From DASYML01 sp034665545 (GTDB lineage: Bacteria > Acidobacteriota > Blastocatellia > Pyrinomonadales > Pyrinomonadaceae): a DNA stretch of 12,269 nucleotides. A model generated the notes under the pieces. It was not told the origin of the DNA and ran no database searches. It saw nothing but the letters and a program-made list of their open reading frames with translations. Location: the NCBI GenBank assembly GCA_034665545.1, contig JAXDFO010000147.1:1-12269 (forward strand). The letters run 5' to 3'. Shown piece after piece: positions 1-6,221 of this stretch. Each line of letters starts with the position of its first letter. Within the stretch, counting starts at the first letter, position 1. Position numbers and translations under genes: made by a program.

Positions 1-360
1 TACGATAAGCCCGTGATGGTCCATCACTATCCTGCGGAGGTCAAGGCTTTCTACATGGCGCGCGATGCCGCACGGCCCGAACTGGCCCTCGGCGTTGACG
101 TGCTCGCCCCCGAAGGTTACGGCGAAGTGATAGGCGGGGGCGAGCGCGCGACCTCGCTCGATTTCCTGCGCGAGCAGATAGCCGTGCATGAGTTGCCGGA
201 GGAAGCGTTCGATTGGTATCTGGACCTGCGAAAGTATGGCAGCGTCCCGCACGCGGGCTTCGGGATGGGCATAGAGCGTTGCACGGCATGGATGTGCGGC
301 ATCGAACACGTCCGCGAAACCATTCCATTCCCGCGCATGCTCTATCGCATCAAACCATAA
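1..360 (+). CDS. asnS: Asparaginyl-tRNA synthetase, C-terminal part (5' end outside window)
   Basis: The frame is open from base 1 and ends at TAA 358-360, so only the last 119 residues are present. They carry the class II synthetase catalytic core end: PAEVKAFYM, then the motif APEGYGEVIGGGER, then class II motif 3 as GFGMGIERCTAWMCG, ending in IPFPRMLYRIKP. The EGYGE-IGG-ER block, the PAE-KAFYM stretch and the IPFPR tail are typical of AsnRS rather than AspRS. The final RIKP, in place of the shorter E. coli-type tail, recalls archaeal-like AsnRS (RLYP). The enzyme charges tRNA-Asn with asparagine in the cytoplasm. A LOG-like gene follows 17 nt downstream, probably cotranscribed. The remaining doubt is AsnRS versus a close AspRS/AsnRS-like paralogue, because the anticodon-binding domain is not visible. 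Confidence 0.87.
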   Translation, partial: YDKPVMVHHYPAEVKAFYMARDAARPELALGVDVLAPEGYGEVIGGGERATSLDFLREQIAVHELPEEAFDWYLDLRKYGSVPHAGFGMGIERCTAWMCGIEHVRETIPFPRMLYRIKP

Positions 361-377
361 AACAGTTGAGTCAAATT

Positions 378-929
378 ATGAGCGACGGACAGGAACGGAT
401 AGTGACTATCTTCGGCGGGTCAAGATGCGATGCGTCGTGTCCTGAGTATGCTGAGGCGCAGCGCGTGGGTGAGTTGCTGGCGTTGGCCGGTTATACGATT
501 TGCACTGGCGGCTATCTGGGCATCATGGAGGCCGCGAGTCGCGGGGCGCGGGAGAAGGGGGGGCGCGTGCTCGGCATCGTCATGAACCAGTTCAAGGCGG
601 AGCCGAACCGCTTTCTCACGGACAAGGTGGCGACCGCGCATTTTTATGAACGCCTGCAACACTTGATAACTCGCTCGGTCGGGTTCATAGCCCTGCGCGG
701 CGGCATGGGCACTGTGACGGAAGTTTCGCTCGTCTGGAATAAATTGCAAACGGGCGTCATAGAGTCGCGACCGCTTGTGCTGCTGGGCGATTGCTGGCCG
801 CCCGTGGTCCGCGCCTGGCAGGAACATCTGGTCGTTAACGAAAGGGATGTCTCCGTTCTTGATTTCGCGCAGACGGCGGAAGAGGCCGTTTCCATCATTC
901 GAGAAAAATCAAAGGAAGTCATTTTATGA
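378..929 (+). CDS. LOG-like Rossmann-fold nucleotide-binding protein (TIGR00725/TIGR00730 type)
   Basis: The product is 183 residues. I chose ATG 378 because the conserved fold starts right after it (IVTIFGGSR, residues 8-16); the same frame runs further upstream but only over the asnS coding region. Family motifs are FGGSR..A..P.Y (12-24), GGYLGIMEAASRGA (44-57) and LRGGMGTVTE (106-115). The last corresponds to the PGGxGTxxE signature of LOG/'lysine decarboxylase-like' proteins, several of which are cytokinin-type nucleoside 5'-monophosphate phosphoribohydrolases. Here the leading Pro is Arg (R108), while the GG, GT and E115 positions are kept. The actual substrate cannot be told from sequence; in bacteria the role may be nucleotide hydrolysis or nucleotide binding. 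No membrane segment or signal peptide is visible. Its stop TGA overlaps the next start as ATGA, which suggests translational coupling to the AIM24 gene. Confidence 0.85.
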   Translation: MSDGQERIVTIFGGSRCDASCPEYAEAQRVGELLALAGYTICTGGYLGIMEAASRGAREKGGRVLGIVMNQFKAEPNRFLTDKVATAHFYERLQHLITRSVGFIALRGGMGTVTEVSLVWNKLQTGVIESRPLVLLGDCWPPVVRAWQEHLVVNERDVSVLDFAQTAEEAVSIIREKSKEVIL

Positions 930-1834
930 ACTGTCCACAGTGCGGCGTGTCCCTCTTGCCCAACGCGCAGTTTTGCGGGGCGTGCGGATTTCGCATAACC
1001 CAATCGCAGGCTCCGCCTCAACCGCCCGCCAGCCCGACTCCTCCTCCTTCGACGAGCGGCGCGGGGCAGGCTGGCCGTGGCATTAATCTGGACCAGGATG
1101 GAAGCGGGCAGGGTCGCGGTTATCTTTGGGAAGTTTTGCATCAACCATCTTTCTCGCTCGCGGTGGTCCAACTCCAACCGGAACAATCTATCCTGGCCGA
1201 AGCGGGCGCGATGGTCTCGATGTCCGCGAACATAGAATTGCAGTCGCAGATGAAGGGCGGGCTGATGGGAGCCATCAAGCGCGCGGCGGGCGGCGAGTCC
1301 GCTTTCGTCTCGACCTTCACGGCGCGCGGCGGGCCGGGCGAAGTGACGCTCGCGCCGGGCGCGCCAGGTGACATCGCGGGTTTGGAGTTGAACAACCAGG
1401 TCTTCTACGTGCAGTCGAGTTCCTACCTGGCGGGCGATGCGAGTCTCACGGTTGATACGAAGTGGGGCGGCGCGAAGTCTTTCTTCGGCGGCGAGGGTCT
1501 CTTCGTGTTGCAGGTGACGGGCGCGGGCCTGTTGCTCATCTCTTCGTTCGGCGCGATTCATCGCAAGCGGCTACAGGCGGGTGAGAGATACGTGGTTGAC
1601 ACGGGCCATCTGGTCGCTTGGGAGGGCACGACGCAGTACACTTTGCGCAAGGCGGCGGCGGGCTTCTTTCGCAGTATGATGAGCGGCGAGGGAATCGTCG
1701 CGGAGTTTACCGGGCCAGGAGAGATACTCATCCAGACGCGCAACCTGCAAGCCTTCGCCGGATTGCTCAAGCCCTTCTTTCCCTCTCAGTCTGGAGGAGG
1801 CAGTGGCGGTTTCAATATCAACCTGGGAGGCTGA
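926..1834 (+). CDS. Zinc-ribbon plus AIM24 (TIGR00266-like) domain protein
   Basis: The product is 302 residues, with its ATG inside the stop of the preceding gene (ATGA) and AAAGGAAG at 911-918 as a good ribosome binding site. Domain order: an N-terminal zinc ribbon with paired cysteines C3-xx-C6 and C17-xx-C20 (MNCPQCG..., FCGACG); a Pro/Ser/Gly-rich linker at about 29-60; then an AIM24/TIGR00266-type beta-rich domain at about 65-280. Recognisable parts of that domain are SILAEAGAMVSMSANIE, GGLMGAIKRAAGGES, STFTARGGPGEVTLAPG, LFVLQVTGAGLLLISSFG and YVVDTGHLVAWE. The tail is Gly-rich (SGGGSGGFNINLGG). The biochemical function of bacterial AIM24-family proteins is not established; the name comes from a yeast mitochondrial protein. 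The ribbon could mediate protein or nucleic-acid contact. No signal peptide or clear transmembrane helix is visible. A long minus-strand frame over this gene is a codon-bias shadow. Confidence 0.87.
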   Translation: MNCPQCGVSLLPNAQFCGACGFRITQSQAPPQPPASPTPPPSTSGAGQAGRGINLDQDGSGQGRGYLWEVLHQPSFSLAVVQLQPEQSILAEAGAMVSMSANIELQSQMKGGLMGAIKRAAGGESAFVSTFTARGGPGEVTLAPGAPGDIAGLELNNQVFYVQSSSYLAGDASLTVDTKWGGAKSFFGGEGLFVLQVTGAGLLLISSFGAIHRKRLQAGERYVVDTGHLVAWEGTTQYTLRKAAAGFFRSMMSGEGIVAEFTGPGEILIQTRNLQAFAGLLKPFFPSQSGGGSGGFNINLGG

Positions 1835-1862
1835 AGTTGAAGTAAAAGAGAGAGTTAATGTT

Positions 1863-2831
1863 ATGAAGGAAGCAGTCATTGAACAACAGCCGCAGGCTTT
1901 CAAACCTGAGCGTCCGGGCACGGGCCGTCGCGTCAGTATCCTGGGCGTGCCGCTCGGTTACGGTTGCGGGACGGCGGGCGTTGATTTAGGTCCGGCGGCC
2001 TTGCGCGTGGCGCGTCTCAACCAGCGCATCGCGCAACTCGGTTATGAAGTAAGAGACCTGGGCAATCTGCGCATCCCTTTTGTGGACCCGAACGTTAATC
2101 CATGTCCGGGGATAAAACATCTTTCGGAGGTTGCCGCCGTCTGCGAAGAGTTGGCCGCCGAGGTGCGAAAAATTTTGGAGGATGGCGAACTGCCCATCAC
2201 GCTCGGCGGCGATCATTCCATCGCCATCGGTTCGATTGCGGGAGTCTCATCCTTTTACCGCGAGCGCAACGAGACGCTCGGCCTCATCTGGTTCGACGCG
2301 CACGCGGACATGAATACGCCGGAGACTTCTCCATCGGGCAACATACACGGGATGCCGCTCTCTACGCTCTTCGGTTACGGCGCGCCTGAGTTGACAGGGA
2401 TAGCGGGCTTCGCTCCAAAACTGGACCCGCGTTTCTGCGCTCACCTCGGCGCGCGAGATGTGGACCCCGGCGAGCGCGAGTTGATACGCCGCCTCGGCAT
2501 ACGCTTCTTCACCATGCGCGAGATAGACGAGCGAGGCATGAGCGCGTGCATGGACGAAGCCATTGAGATAGCTTCGCGCGCGACGGGCGGTTACTGCGTG
2601 ACGCTGGACGTGGACGCGCTGGACCCTGGCGATGCGCCCGGTTCGGGAACGGTCGTGCGCGGCGGCCTGACCTACCGCGAGGCGCATCTCGCCATGGAAA
2701 AAATCTCGGAGGCGGGCAAGATGCGTTCCTTTGAAGTGGTCGAGATTAACACCGCGCTCGACAGCAACAATCGCACAGCCGAGCTCGGCGTCGAACTTAT
2801 TTTATCCGCACTGGGAAAAACCATTCTCTAA
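1863..2831 (+). CDS. rocF: Arginase (arginine to ornithine plus urea)
   Basis: The product is 322 residues, matching normal bacterial arginases (about 300). The frame opens earlier (1803) inside the previous gene, but ATG 1863 leaves only a short N-terminal tail before the conserved RRVSILGVPLGYG. Dinuclear Mn ligands are all present: H118 in GGDHS, D145-x-H147-x-D149 in WFDAHAD, and D249-x-D251 in TLDVDALDP. The arginase-specific NIHGMPLSTL loop and the acidic residue E294 in EVVEIN are also present. The NIHGMP segment and the GARDVD...MREIDERG region favour arginase over agmatinase or formimidoylglutamase. The enzyme is cytoplasmic and lets the cell use arginine as nitrogen source or feed ornithine to polyamines and proline. 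It lies 28 nt after the AIM24 gene (with a GAGAGAG stretch upstream) and 14 nt before ddl, so the genes are likely cotranscribed. No urease or ornithine-catabolism gene is adjacent. Confidence 0.93.
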   Translation: MKEAVIEQQPQAFKPERPGTGRRVSILGVPLGYGCGTAGVDLGPAALRVARLNQRIAQLGYEVRDLGNLRIPFVDPNVNPCPGIKHLSEVAAVCEELAAEVRKILEDGELPITLGGDHSIAIGSIAGVSSFYRERNETLGLIWFDAHADMNTPETSPSGNIHGMPLSTLFGYGAPELTGIAGFAPKLDPRFCAHLGARDVDPGERELIRRLGIRFFTMREIDERGMSACMDEAIEIASRATGGYCVTLDVDALDPGDAPGSGTVVRGGLTYREAHLAMEKISEAGKMRSFEVVEINTALDSNNRTAELGVELILSALGKTIL

Positions 2832-2845
2832 GATATTCCAATTTG

Positions 2846-4006
2846 ATGAAGAGAAAACTACGAGTCGGGGTCATCTTTGGCGGGCGTTCGGGTGAACATG
2901 AAGTCTCCATACGTTCGGCGCGCGCTGTCATAGAGGCGATGGACCAGAGGAAGTATGAGGTCGTGCCCATCGCCATCACGAAAGATGGCGAGTGGCGGTT
3001 GGGGCCGGAGCGCGGCGGGTTGCTGGACCAGAAACGCGGCGCGCTCATTGATGAGAGACAAGCTATCCCCGCGCTCTCAGAGTTTTTGCAGGCCATCACG
3101 ACATCGTTGCAAAGAATCTCGGACCCTGCGGGGCGCGAAATGTTGACGCTCGATGCGGACCAGAAATTGTTGCCCGCAGAGCCGCTTGATGTAGTCTTCC
3201 CGGTCCTGCACGGGACTTATGGTGAAGACGGGACGATTCAGGGCTTGCTTGAGATGAAGGGCGTGCCGTATGTCGGTTGCGGGGTGCTGGCTTCATCGAG
3301 CGGGATGGACAAGGTGGCGATGAAGGCTCTCTTTCGTGACGCGGGATTGCCCATCTGCAAATACACATGGTTCCTGCGCTCCGCCTGGGAGGCTGACAGG
3401 GCCAGCTTGTTGCGGCGCGTGGCGCGTGAGATAGGCTATCCGAGTTTTGTGAAGCCCGCGAATTTGGGTTCATCCGTCGGCGTCTCGAAGGCAACGGATA
3501 AGGAATCGCTGGAACGCGCCATCGCTTTGGCCGCGCGTTACGACCGCAAGATTATCGTCGAAGAGGGCCTCGACGCGCGCGAGATAGAGTGCGCGGTCAT
3601 CGGCAACGACGAGCCGGAAGCGAGCCTGCCAGGCGAGTATGTGGTCCATGACAAGGCCGCAGCATTTCTTGACTATACGGAGAAGTACGCGGGCACGGGC
3701 CACGTCGAGTTCGTCGTCCCGGCGAGGGTTAGCAAGCCTCTCATGACGCGCATCCAGAAGATGGCGACGCGCGCCTTTCAAGCCGTTGACGGCTCAGGAC
3801 TGGCCCGCGTTGATTTCTTTCTGCGCCGCGACACCAAAGAACTTCTCATCAACGAACTGAACACCATGCCCGGCCTCACGGATGCTTCCGGCTTTCCCAA
3901 AATGTGGGAGGCGTCCGGTCTCCCTTTACCGCGCGTGATAGACCGTCTCATCCAACTCGCCCTTCAACGCCACAGCGAAAAAGCACGCAACGAAACGAGC
4001 ATTTAA
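2846..4006 (+). CDS. ddl: D-alanine--D-alanine ligase
   Basis: The product is 386 residues from ATG 2846; a TTG directly before it (2843) would add one residue, and no clear Shine-Dalgarno decides between them. It is an ATP-grasp enzyme that joins two D-Ala for the peptidoglycan stem peptide in the cytoplasm. Visible motifs: FGGRSGEHEVS (11-21, N-terminal substrate loop with E18), HGTYGEDGTIQG (122-133), SSGMDK (151-156), KPANLGSSVGVSK (203-215, nucleotide-binding/glycine-rich loop), DKAAAFLDYTEKY (269-281, omega loop), ARVDFFL (320-326) and ELNTMPGLT (337-345). The aromatic-rich omega loop fits D-Ala rather than D-lactate specificity, but this is inference. It is somewhat longer than E. coli DdlB (about 306 residues) because of an insert around residues 50-110, as in many DdlA-type enzymes. 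It is not in a dcw cluster; it is the last gene of the left operon and faces the kinase gene tail to tail. Confidence 0.95.
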   Translation: MKRKLRVGVIFGGRSGEHEVSIRSARAVIEAMDQRKYEVVPIAITKDGEWRLGPERGGLLDQKRGALIDERQAIPALSEFLQAITTSLQRISDPAGREMLTLDADQKLLPAEPLDVVFPVLHGTYGEDGTIQGLLEMKGVPYVGCGVLASSSGMDKVAMKALFRDAGLPICKYTWFLRSAWEADRASLLRRVAREIGYPSFVKPANLGSSVGVSKATDKESLERAIALAARYDRKIIVEEGLDAREIECAVIGNDEPEASLPGEYVVHDKAAAFLDYTEKYAGTGHVEFVVPARVSKPLMTRIQKMATRAFQAVDGSGLARVDFFLRRDTKELLINELNTMPGLTDASGFPKMWEASGLPLPRVIDRLIQLALQRHSEKARNETSI

Positions 4007-4012
4007 GGACCG

Positions 4013-6007
4013 CTACTTCGTTGTTCTGGTCGGTAGATGCCAGCGTTCGCGCATGCGTAGTTGCCAGTTGCGGCGCGGGAGTTCGTCGTCGTCCAATTGG
4101 CCCAGAACTTCTCTGGGTGTTTCGCCTCCGGCCTGGCGCATCTTGAGATAGAGAAGGGCGGTCAGGAGCGCGCCGAACGAGCCTATGAAGATGGTGATGG
4201 GGAGGAACGTTATCTGGTAGAGGCTGCTGAAGGCGTTGGCCTTGCTCCCGTGAATGTCCAGGGCTTTGATGATTGCGCCGAGGAGCAGGGCAATCACAAT
4301 CGAAGTCACAATCGGGGCGAACATTTGCAGCAGCACGACCGTCGTGACGGTGCGTCTCGAACGCTTCGACAACTCTTTCGCGCGTCGCATGGCCTCGCGT
4401 CCTCTCTTGTCTTCCATCATGAGGACGGAAGTTACGAGCGAGTAGTTGATCATGATAATCAATCCGGGAATCAGGCACAGCACGATGCCTATCATGGTCA
4501 GTACGCTGACGACCAAGGTGGTCGAGAGCATGGGACGCAAACGTTTTTTGAGCGCGGCGAAGGCCGGGCGTATGTGTAATGGACGGAGCGGCGCGGCGAT
4601 TAATTGTGTGACCAACCGGGTGGTGACGCCTATGTTGACCGAGGCCGTGATGAAAGCGCAGAGGACAGAGATGAGGGCGAAGAGGACACCCAGTATTTCA
4701 CCGACTAGCGGAGGCAAGAGCTTGCGCGCGTTGAGAAGATTGTTAATGACCTCAATGATGTTAATGGCAATCAAGGGCGAGTAGATGATGAGAGCCATGC
4801 GAAGAAAGGTCGGCAAGTGTTCGCTGTAGAGGGTCAGGGCGCGACGCAGGAGCGTGCCCGCGCCTTCCGAGTGTGCCCGCAGCGCGTTGGAAAAAGCGGC
4901 GGCGGTCGCGGGCCGCTCGTCCGGCTTCTTAGCCAGCGCGGACATAATCAACCAGACCGTCTTCTTCGGCACGCGCTTATCTTTGAAGGGCGGCGGAGCA
5001 GCTTCCAGGTGCTGCTTCATGATGGCCGAAACGTCGCCCTTGAACGGCGTCTGGCCTGAGAGCATTTGATAGGCGATGACGCCGAGGCTGTAGATGTCAG
5101 AGCGCGCATCGGACGCTTCGCCGCGACACTGTTCGGGCGACATGTAAAGCGGCGTGCCTAAGATAGAGCCAATGCGCGTCAGGCTCTCGGTCGGAGCGGT
5201 GTGCGAAACTTGCTCCGGTCCTGTCGTGCGCGGCGAGAGCCTGCGCGTTCGTTCTTCAGGCGCGGCGTCATCGTCCGGCGTAAACAGTTGCGTGGAAGCT
5301 TCCGCCGACGGTTCATCCATGATGGTCGCGGCCTCTGCGGTCTGGGGCGCGGGCTGCAAGATGGTCGCGGCTTCGGATGAAGCGGATGAAGCGGCGAGGC
5401 CGATGGCTTTGAGCGGGAGCGAAGAGGCTGATTCCGCGAGCTTGTGCGCATGGGCCCATGCTTCGACGGAAGCGTTTTCCGGGAGGCTCGTGTCTGCCAA
5501 TTTTGCGATACCGAAATCCAGCACCTTGACCGTATAGCCGCCGCGACGGTTCGGCTCAAGCCAGATATTGTCGGGCTTTAAATCCCTGTGAACGATGCCT
5601 TGCTGGTGCGCTTCATCAAGGGCCGAGCAAGCCTGTTCCAGAATATCCAAGACCCAACTGAGCGGCAGCCGTTTCTCCTCCGCCAGAATTTCCGCCAGCG
5701 TGCAGCCGTCCAGATATTCCATCACCAGATAGGCGACGCGCTCCGCCCCCAGACGCGCGAAGCCGAAGTCCGTCACGTCAACCACGTTCGGATGTCGAAG
5801 GCGACCCGCCGCGCGCGCCTCACGCTTGAATCGCTCGACGAACTCATCCTGCTTCATGAACTGCGGGACGATGACCTTGAGGGCGACGGGTCGTTCCGTC
5901 CCCAGGTGCGTTGCCAGATAGACCGCGCCCATCCCGCCCTCACCGAGCGGTCTTTCGATGTGATACTTTTCGTCTAGCACCTGCCCGCTCAGATTTGTTG
6001 ACCCCAT
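4013..6007 (-). CDS. Membrane-tailed Ser/Thr protein kinase with a large activation-segment insertion
   Basis: The product is 664 residues. ATG 6007 is chosen over the TTG just before it because GCGAGAGG lies 8 nt upstream. The N-terminal Hanks-type kinase domain (about 14-378) has a Gly-rich loop GEGGMGAVY, K44 in ALKV, E63 in the C-helix, HRDLKPDN (140-147), DFG (164-166), GT..YMSPEQ (284-293), SDIYSLGVIAYQML and RPATA. All catalytic residues are intact. Between DFG and GT lie 117 residues, where PknB-type kinases have about 20; the extra part is Ala/Ser/Thr/Glu-rich with short repeats. After the kinase come several hydrophobic segments (about 402-421, 431-466, 494-531, 555-580, 596-621) with LIPGLIIMINYSLVTSVLMMEDK and a following AL-type helix. 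This looks like the membrane domain found with glycerophosphodiester phosphodiesterases. The kinase domain should sit in the cytoplasm. No extracellular PASTA sensor is present. Substrates are unknown. Confidence 0.9.
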   Translation of the reverse strand: MGSTNLSGQVLDEKYHIERPLGEGGMGAVYLATHLGTERPVALKVIVPQFMKQDEFVERFKREARAAGRLRHPNVVDVTDFGFARLGAERVAYLVMEYLDGCTLAEILAEEKRLPLSWVLDILEQACSALDEAHQQGIVHRDLKPDNIWLEPNRRGGYTVKVLDFGIAKLADTSLPENASVEAWAHAHKLAESASSLPLKAIGLAASSASSEAATILQPAPQTAEAATIMDEPSAEASTQLFTPDDDAAPEERTRRLSPRTTGPEQVSHTAPTESLTRIGSILGTPLYMSPEQCRGEASDARSDIYSLGVIAYQMLSGQTPFKGDVSAIMKQHLEAAPPPFKDKRVPKKTVWLIMSALAKKPDERPATAAAFSNALRAHSEGAGTLLRRALTLYSEHLPTFLRMALIIYSPLIAINIIEVINNLLNARKLLPPLVGEILGVLFALISVLCAFITASVNIGVTTRLVTQLIAAPLRPLHIRPAFAALKKRLRPMLSTTLVVSVLTMIGIVLCLIPGLIIMINYSLVTSVLMMEDKRGREAMRRAKELSKRSRRTVTTVVLLQMFAPIVTSIVIALLLGAIIKALDIHGSKANAFSSLYQITFLPITIFIGSFGALLTALLYLKMRQAGGETPREVLGQLDDDELPRRNWQLRMRERWHLPTRTTK
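5321..5371 (-). repeat. Direct 12-bp repeat inside the kinase insertion
   Basis: GATGGTCGCGGC occurs at 5321-5332 and again at 5360-5371, 39 bp apart (13 codons, in frame). On the coding strand it encodes the repeated peptide EAATI (EAATILQP..., EAATIMDEP...), and a third diverged unit, EASTQLFTP, follows in the protein. The repeats lie within the activation-segment insertion and suggest that it grew by in-frame duplication. They are visible directly; the mechanism is inferred. Confidence 0.7.
5374..5394 (-). repeat. Short 9-bp tandem repeat inside the kinase insertion
   Basis: CGGATGAAG is present twice head to tail (5374-5391) and starts a third time (CGG, 5392-5394). On the coding strand it encodes Ala-Ser-Ser units (ASSASSEA). 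The 9-bp period keeps the frame, so copy number could vary by replication slippage without breaking the kinase. Confidence 0.65.
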
Positions 6008-6015
6008 CAATCGAA

Positions 6016-6023
6016 CCTCTCGC
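6016..6023 (-). promoter_or_regulatory. Ribosome binding site of the kinase gene
   Basis: On the minus strand this reads GCGAGAGG, with 8 nt to ATG 6007. It decides the start codon. It is also part of an 11-bp element (GAACCTCTCGC on +, 6013-6023) that is repeated at 6079-6089 inside the upstream hairpin. Confidence 0.6.
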
Positions 6024-6082
6024 CCTTGAGCGTTGGAAATTTTTTTAATACGTTCGAGCGCGCCCGGTAGTTTCCTTTGAAC

Positions 6083-6106
6083 CTCTCGCGCTCATACGCG
6101 CGAGAG
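6083..6106. promoter_or_regulatory. Perfect 8-bp inverted repeat with 8-nt loop between kinase and trpS
   Basis: CTCTCGCG at 6083-6090 and CGCGAGAG at 6099-6106 are exact reverse complements around the loop CTCATACG. There is no T-run on either side, so it is not an intrinsic terminator. It lies upstream of the trpS promoter and 76-99 nt upstream of the kinase start. It could be a dyad operator or, if the kinase transcript starts far enough upstream, an mRNA hairpin. Part of it (6079-6089) is a second copy of the element that contains the kinase ribosome binding site. Confidence 0.5.
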
Positions 6107-6120
6107 TGCAAGCAGCGCAT

Positions 6121-6149
6121 TTGCTAATCGCATATTTCGCTCATACAAT
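6121..6149 (+). promoter_or_regulatory. Sigma-70-type promoter for trpS
   Basis: The -35 element TTGCTA (6121-6126) and the -10 element TACAAT (6144-6149) are separated by 17 nt. The predicted start of transcription is near 6156, giving a leader of about 60 nt before trpS. It is the best promoter-like match in this intergenic region. Sigma specificity in the source organism is assumed, not shown. Confidence 0.55.
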
Positions 6150-6197
6150 CAATCAATCGAACGATGCGAACCACGGAACAATTTTTAAGACTCAAAG

Positions 6198-6221
6198 ATG
6201 TGCCTTCAAGATAAGCGATGA
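6198..6221 (+). other. Possible 7-codon upstream reading frame coupled to trpS
   Basis: ATG 6198 opens MCLQDKR and stops at TGA 6219-6221, which overlaps the trpS start as ATGA. It contains no Trp codon, so it is not a classic Trp attenuation peptide. trpS has no clear ribosome binding site of its own, so coupled re-initiation is conceivable. Such a short frame can easily arise by chance. Confidence 0.2.

Noticed and set aside
644..1561. 305-codon open frame on the minus strand
   Set aside because: It lies antisense to two well-supported genes, its translation is Arg/Ala-rich and of no recognisable family, and such frames are common in GC-rich DNA.
6083..6106. Hairpin as an intrinsic terminator
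   Set aside because: No T-run follows on either strand and it lies between divergent genes, where no terminator is expected.
6146..6158. CAAT repeat (three copies) as a phase-variation tract
   Set aside because: Only about three units long, just downstream of a promoter -10; too short to argue for variation.
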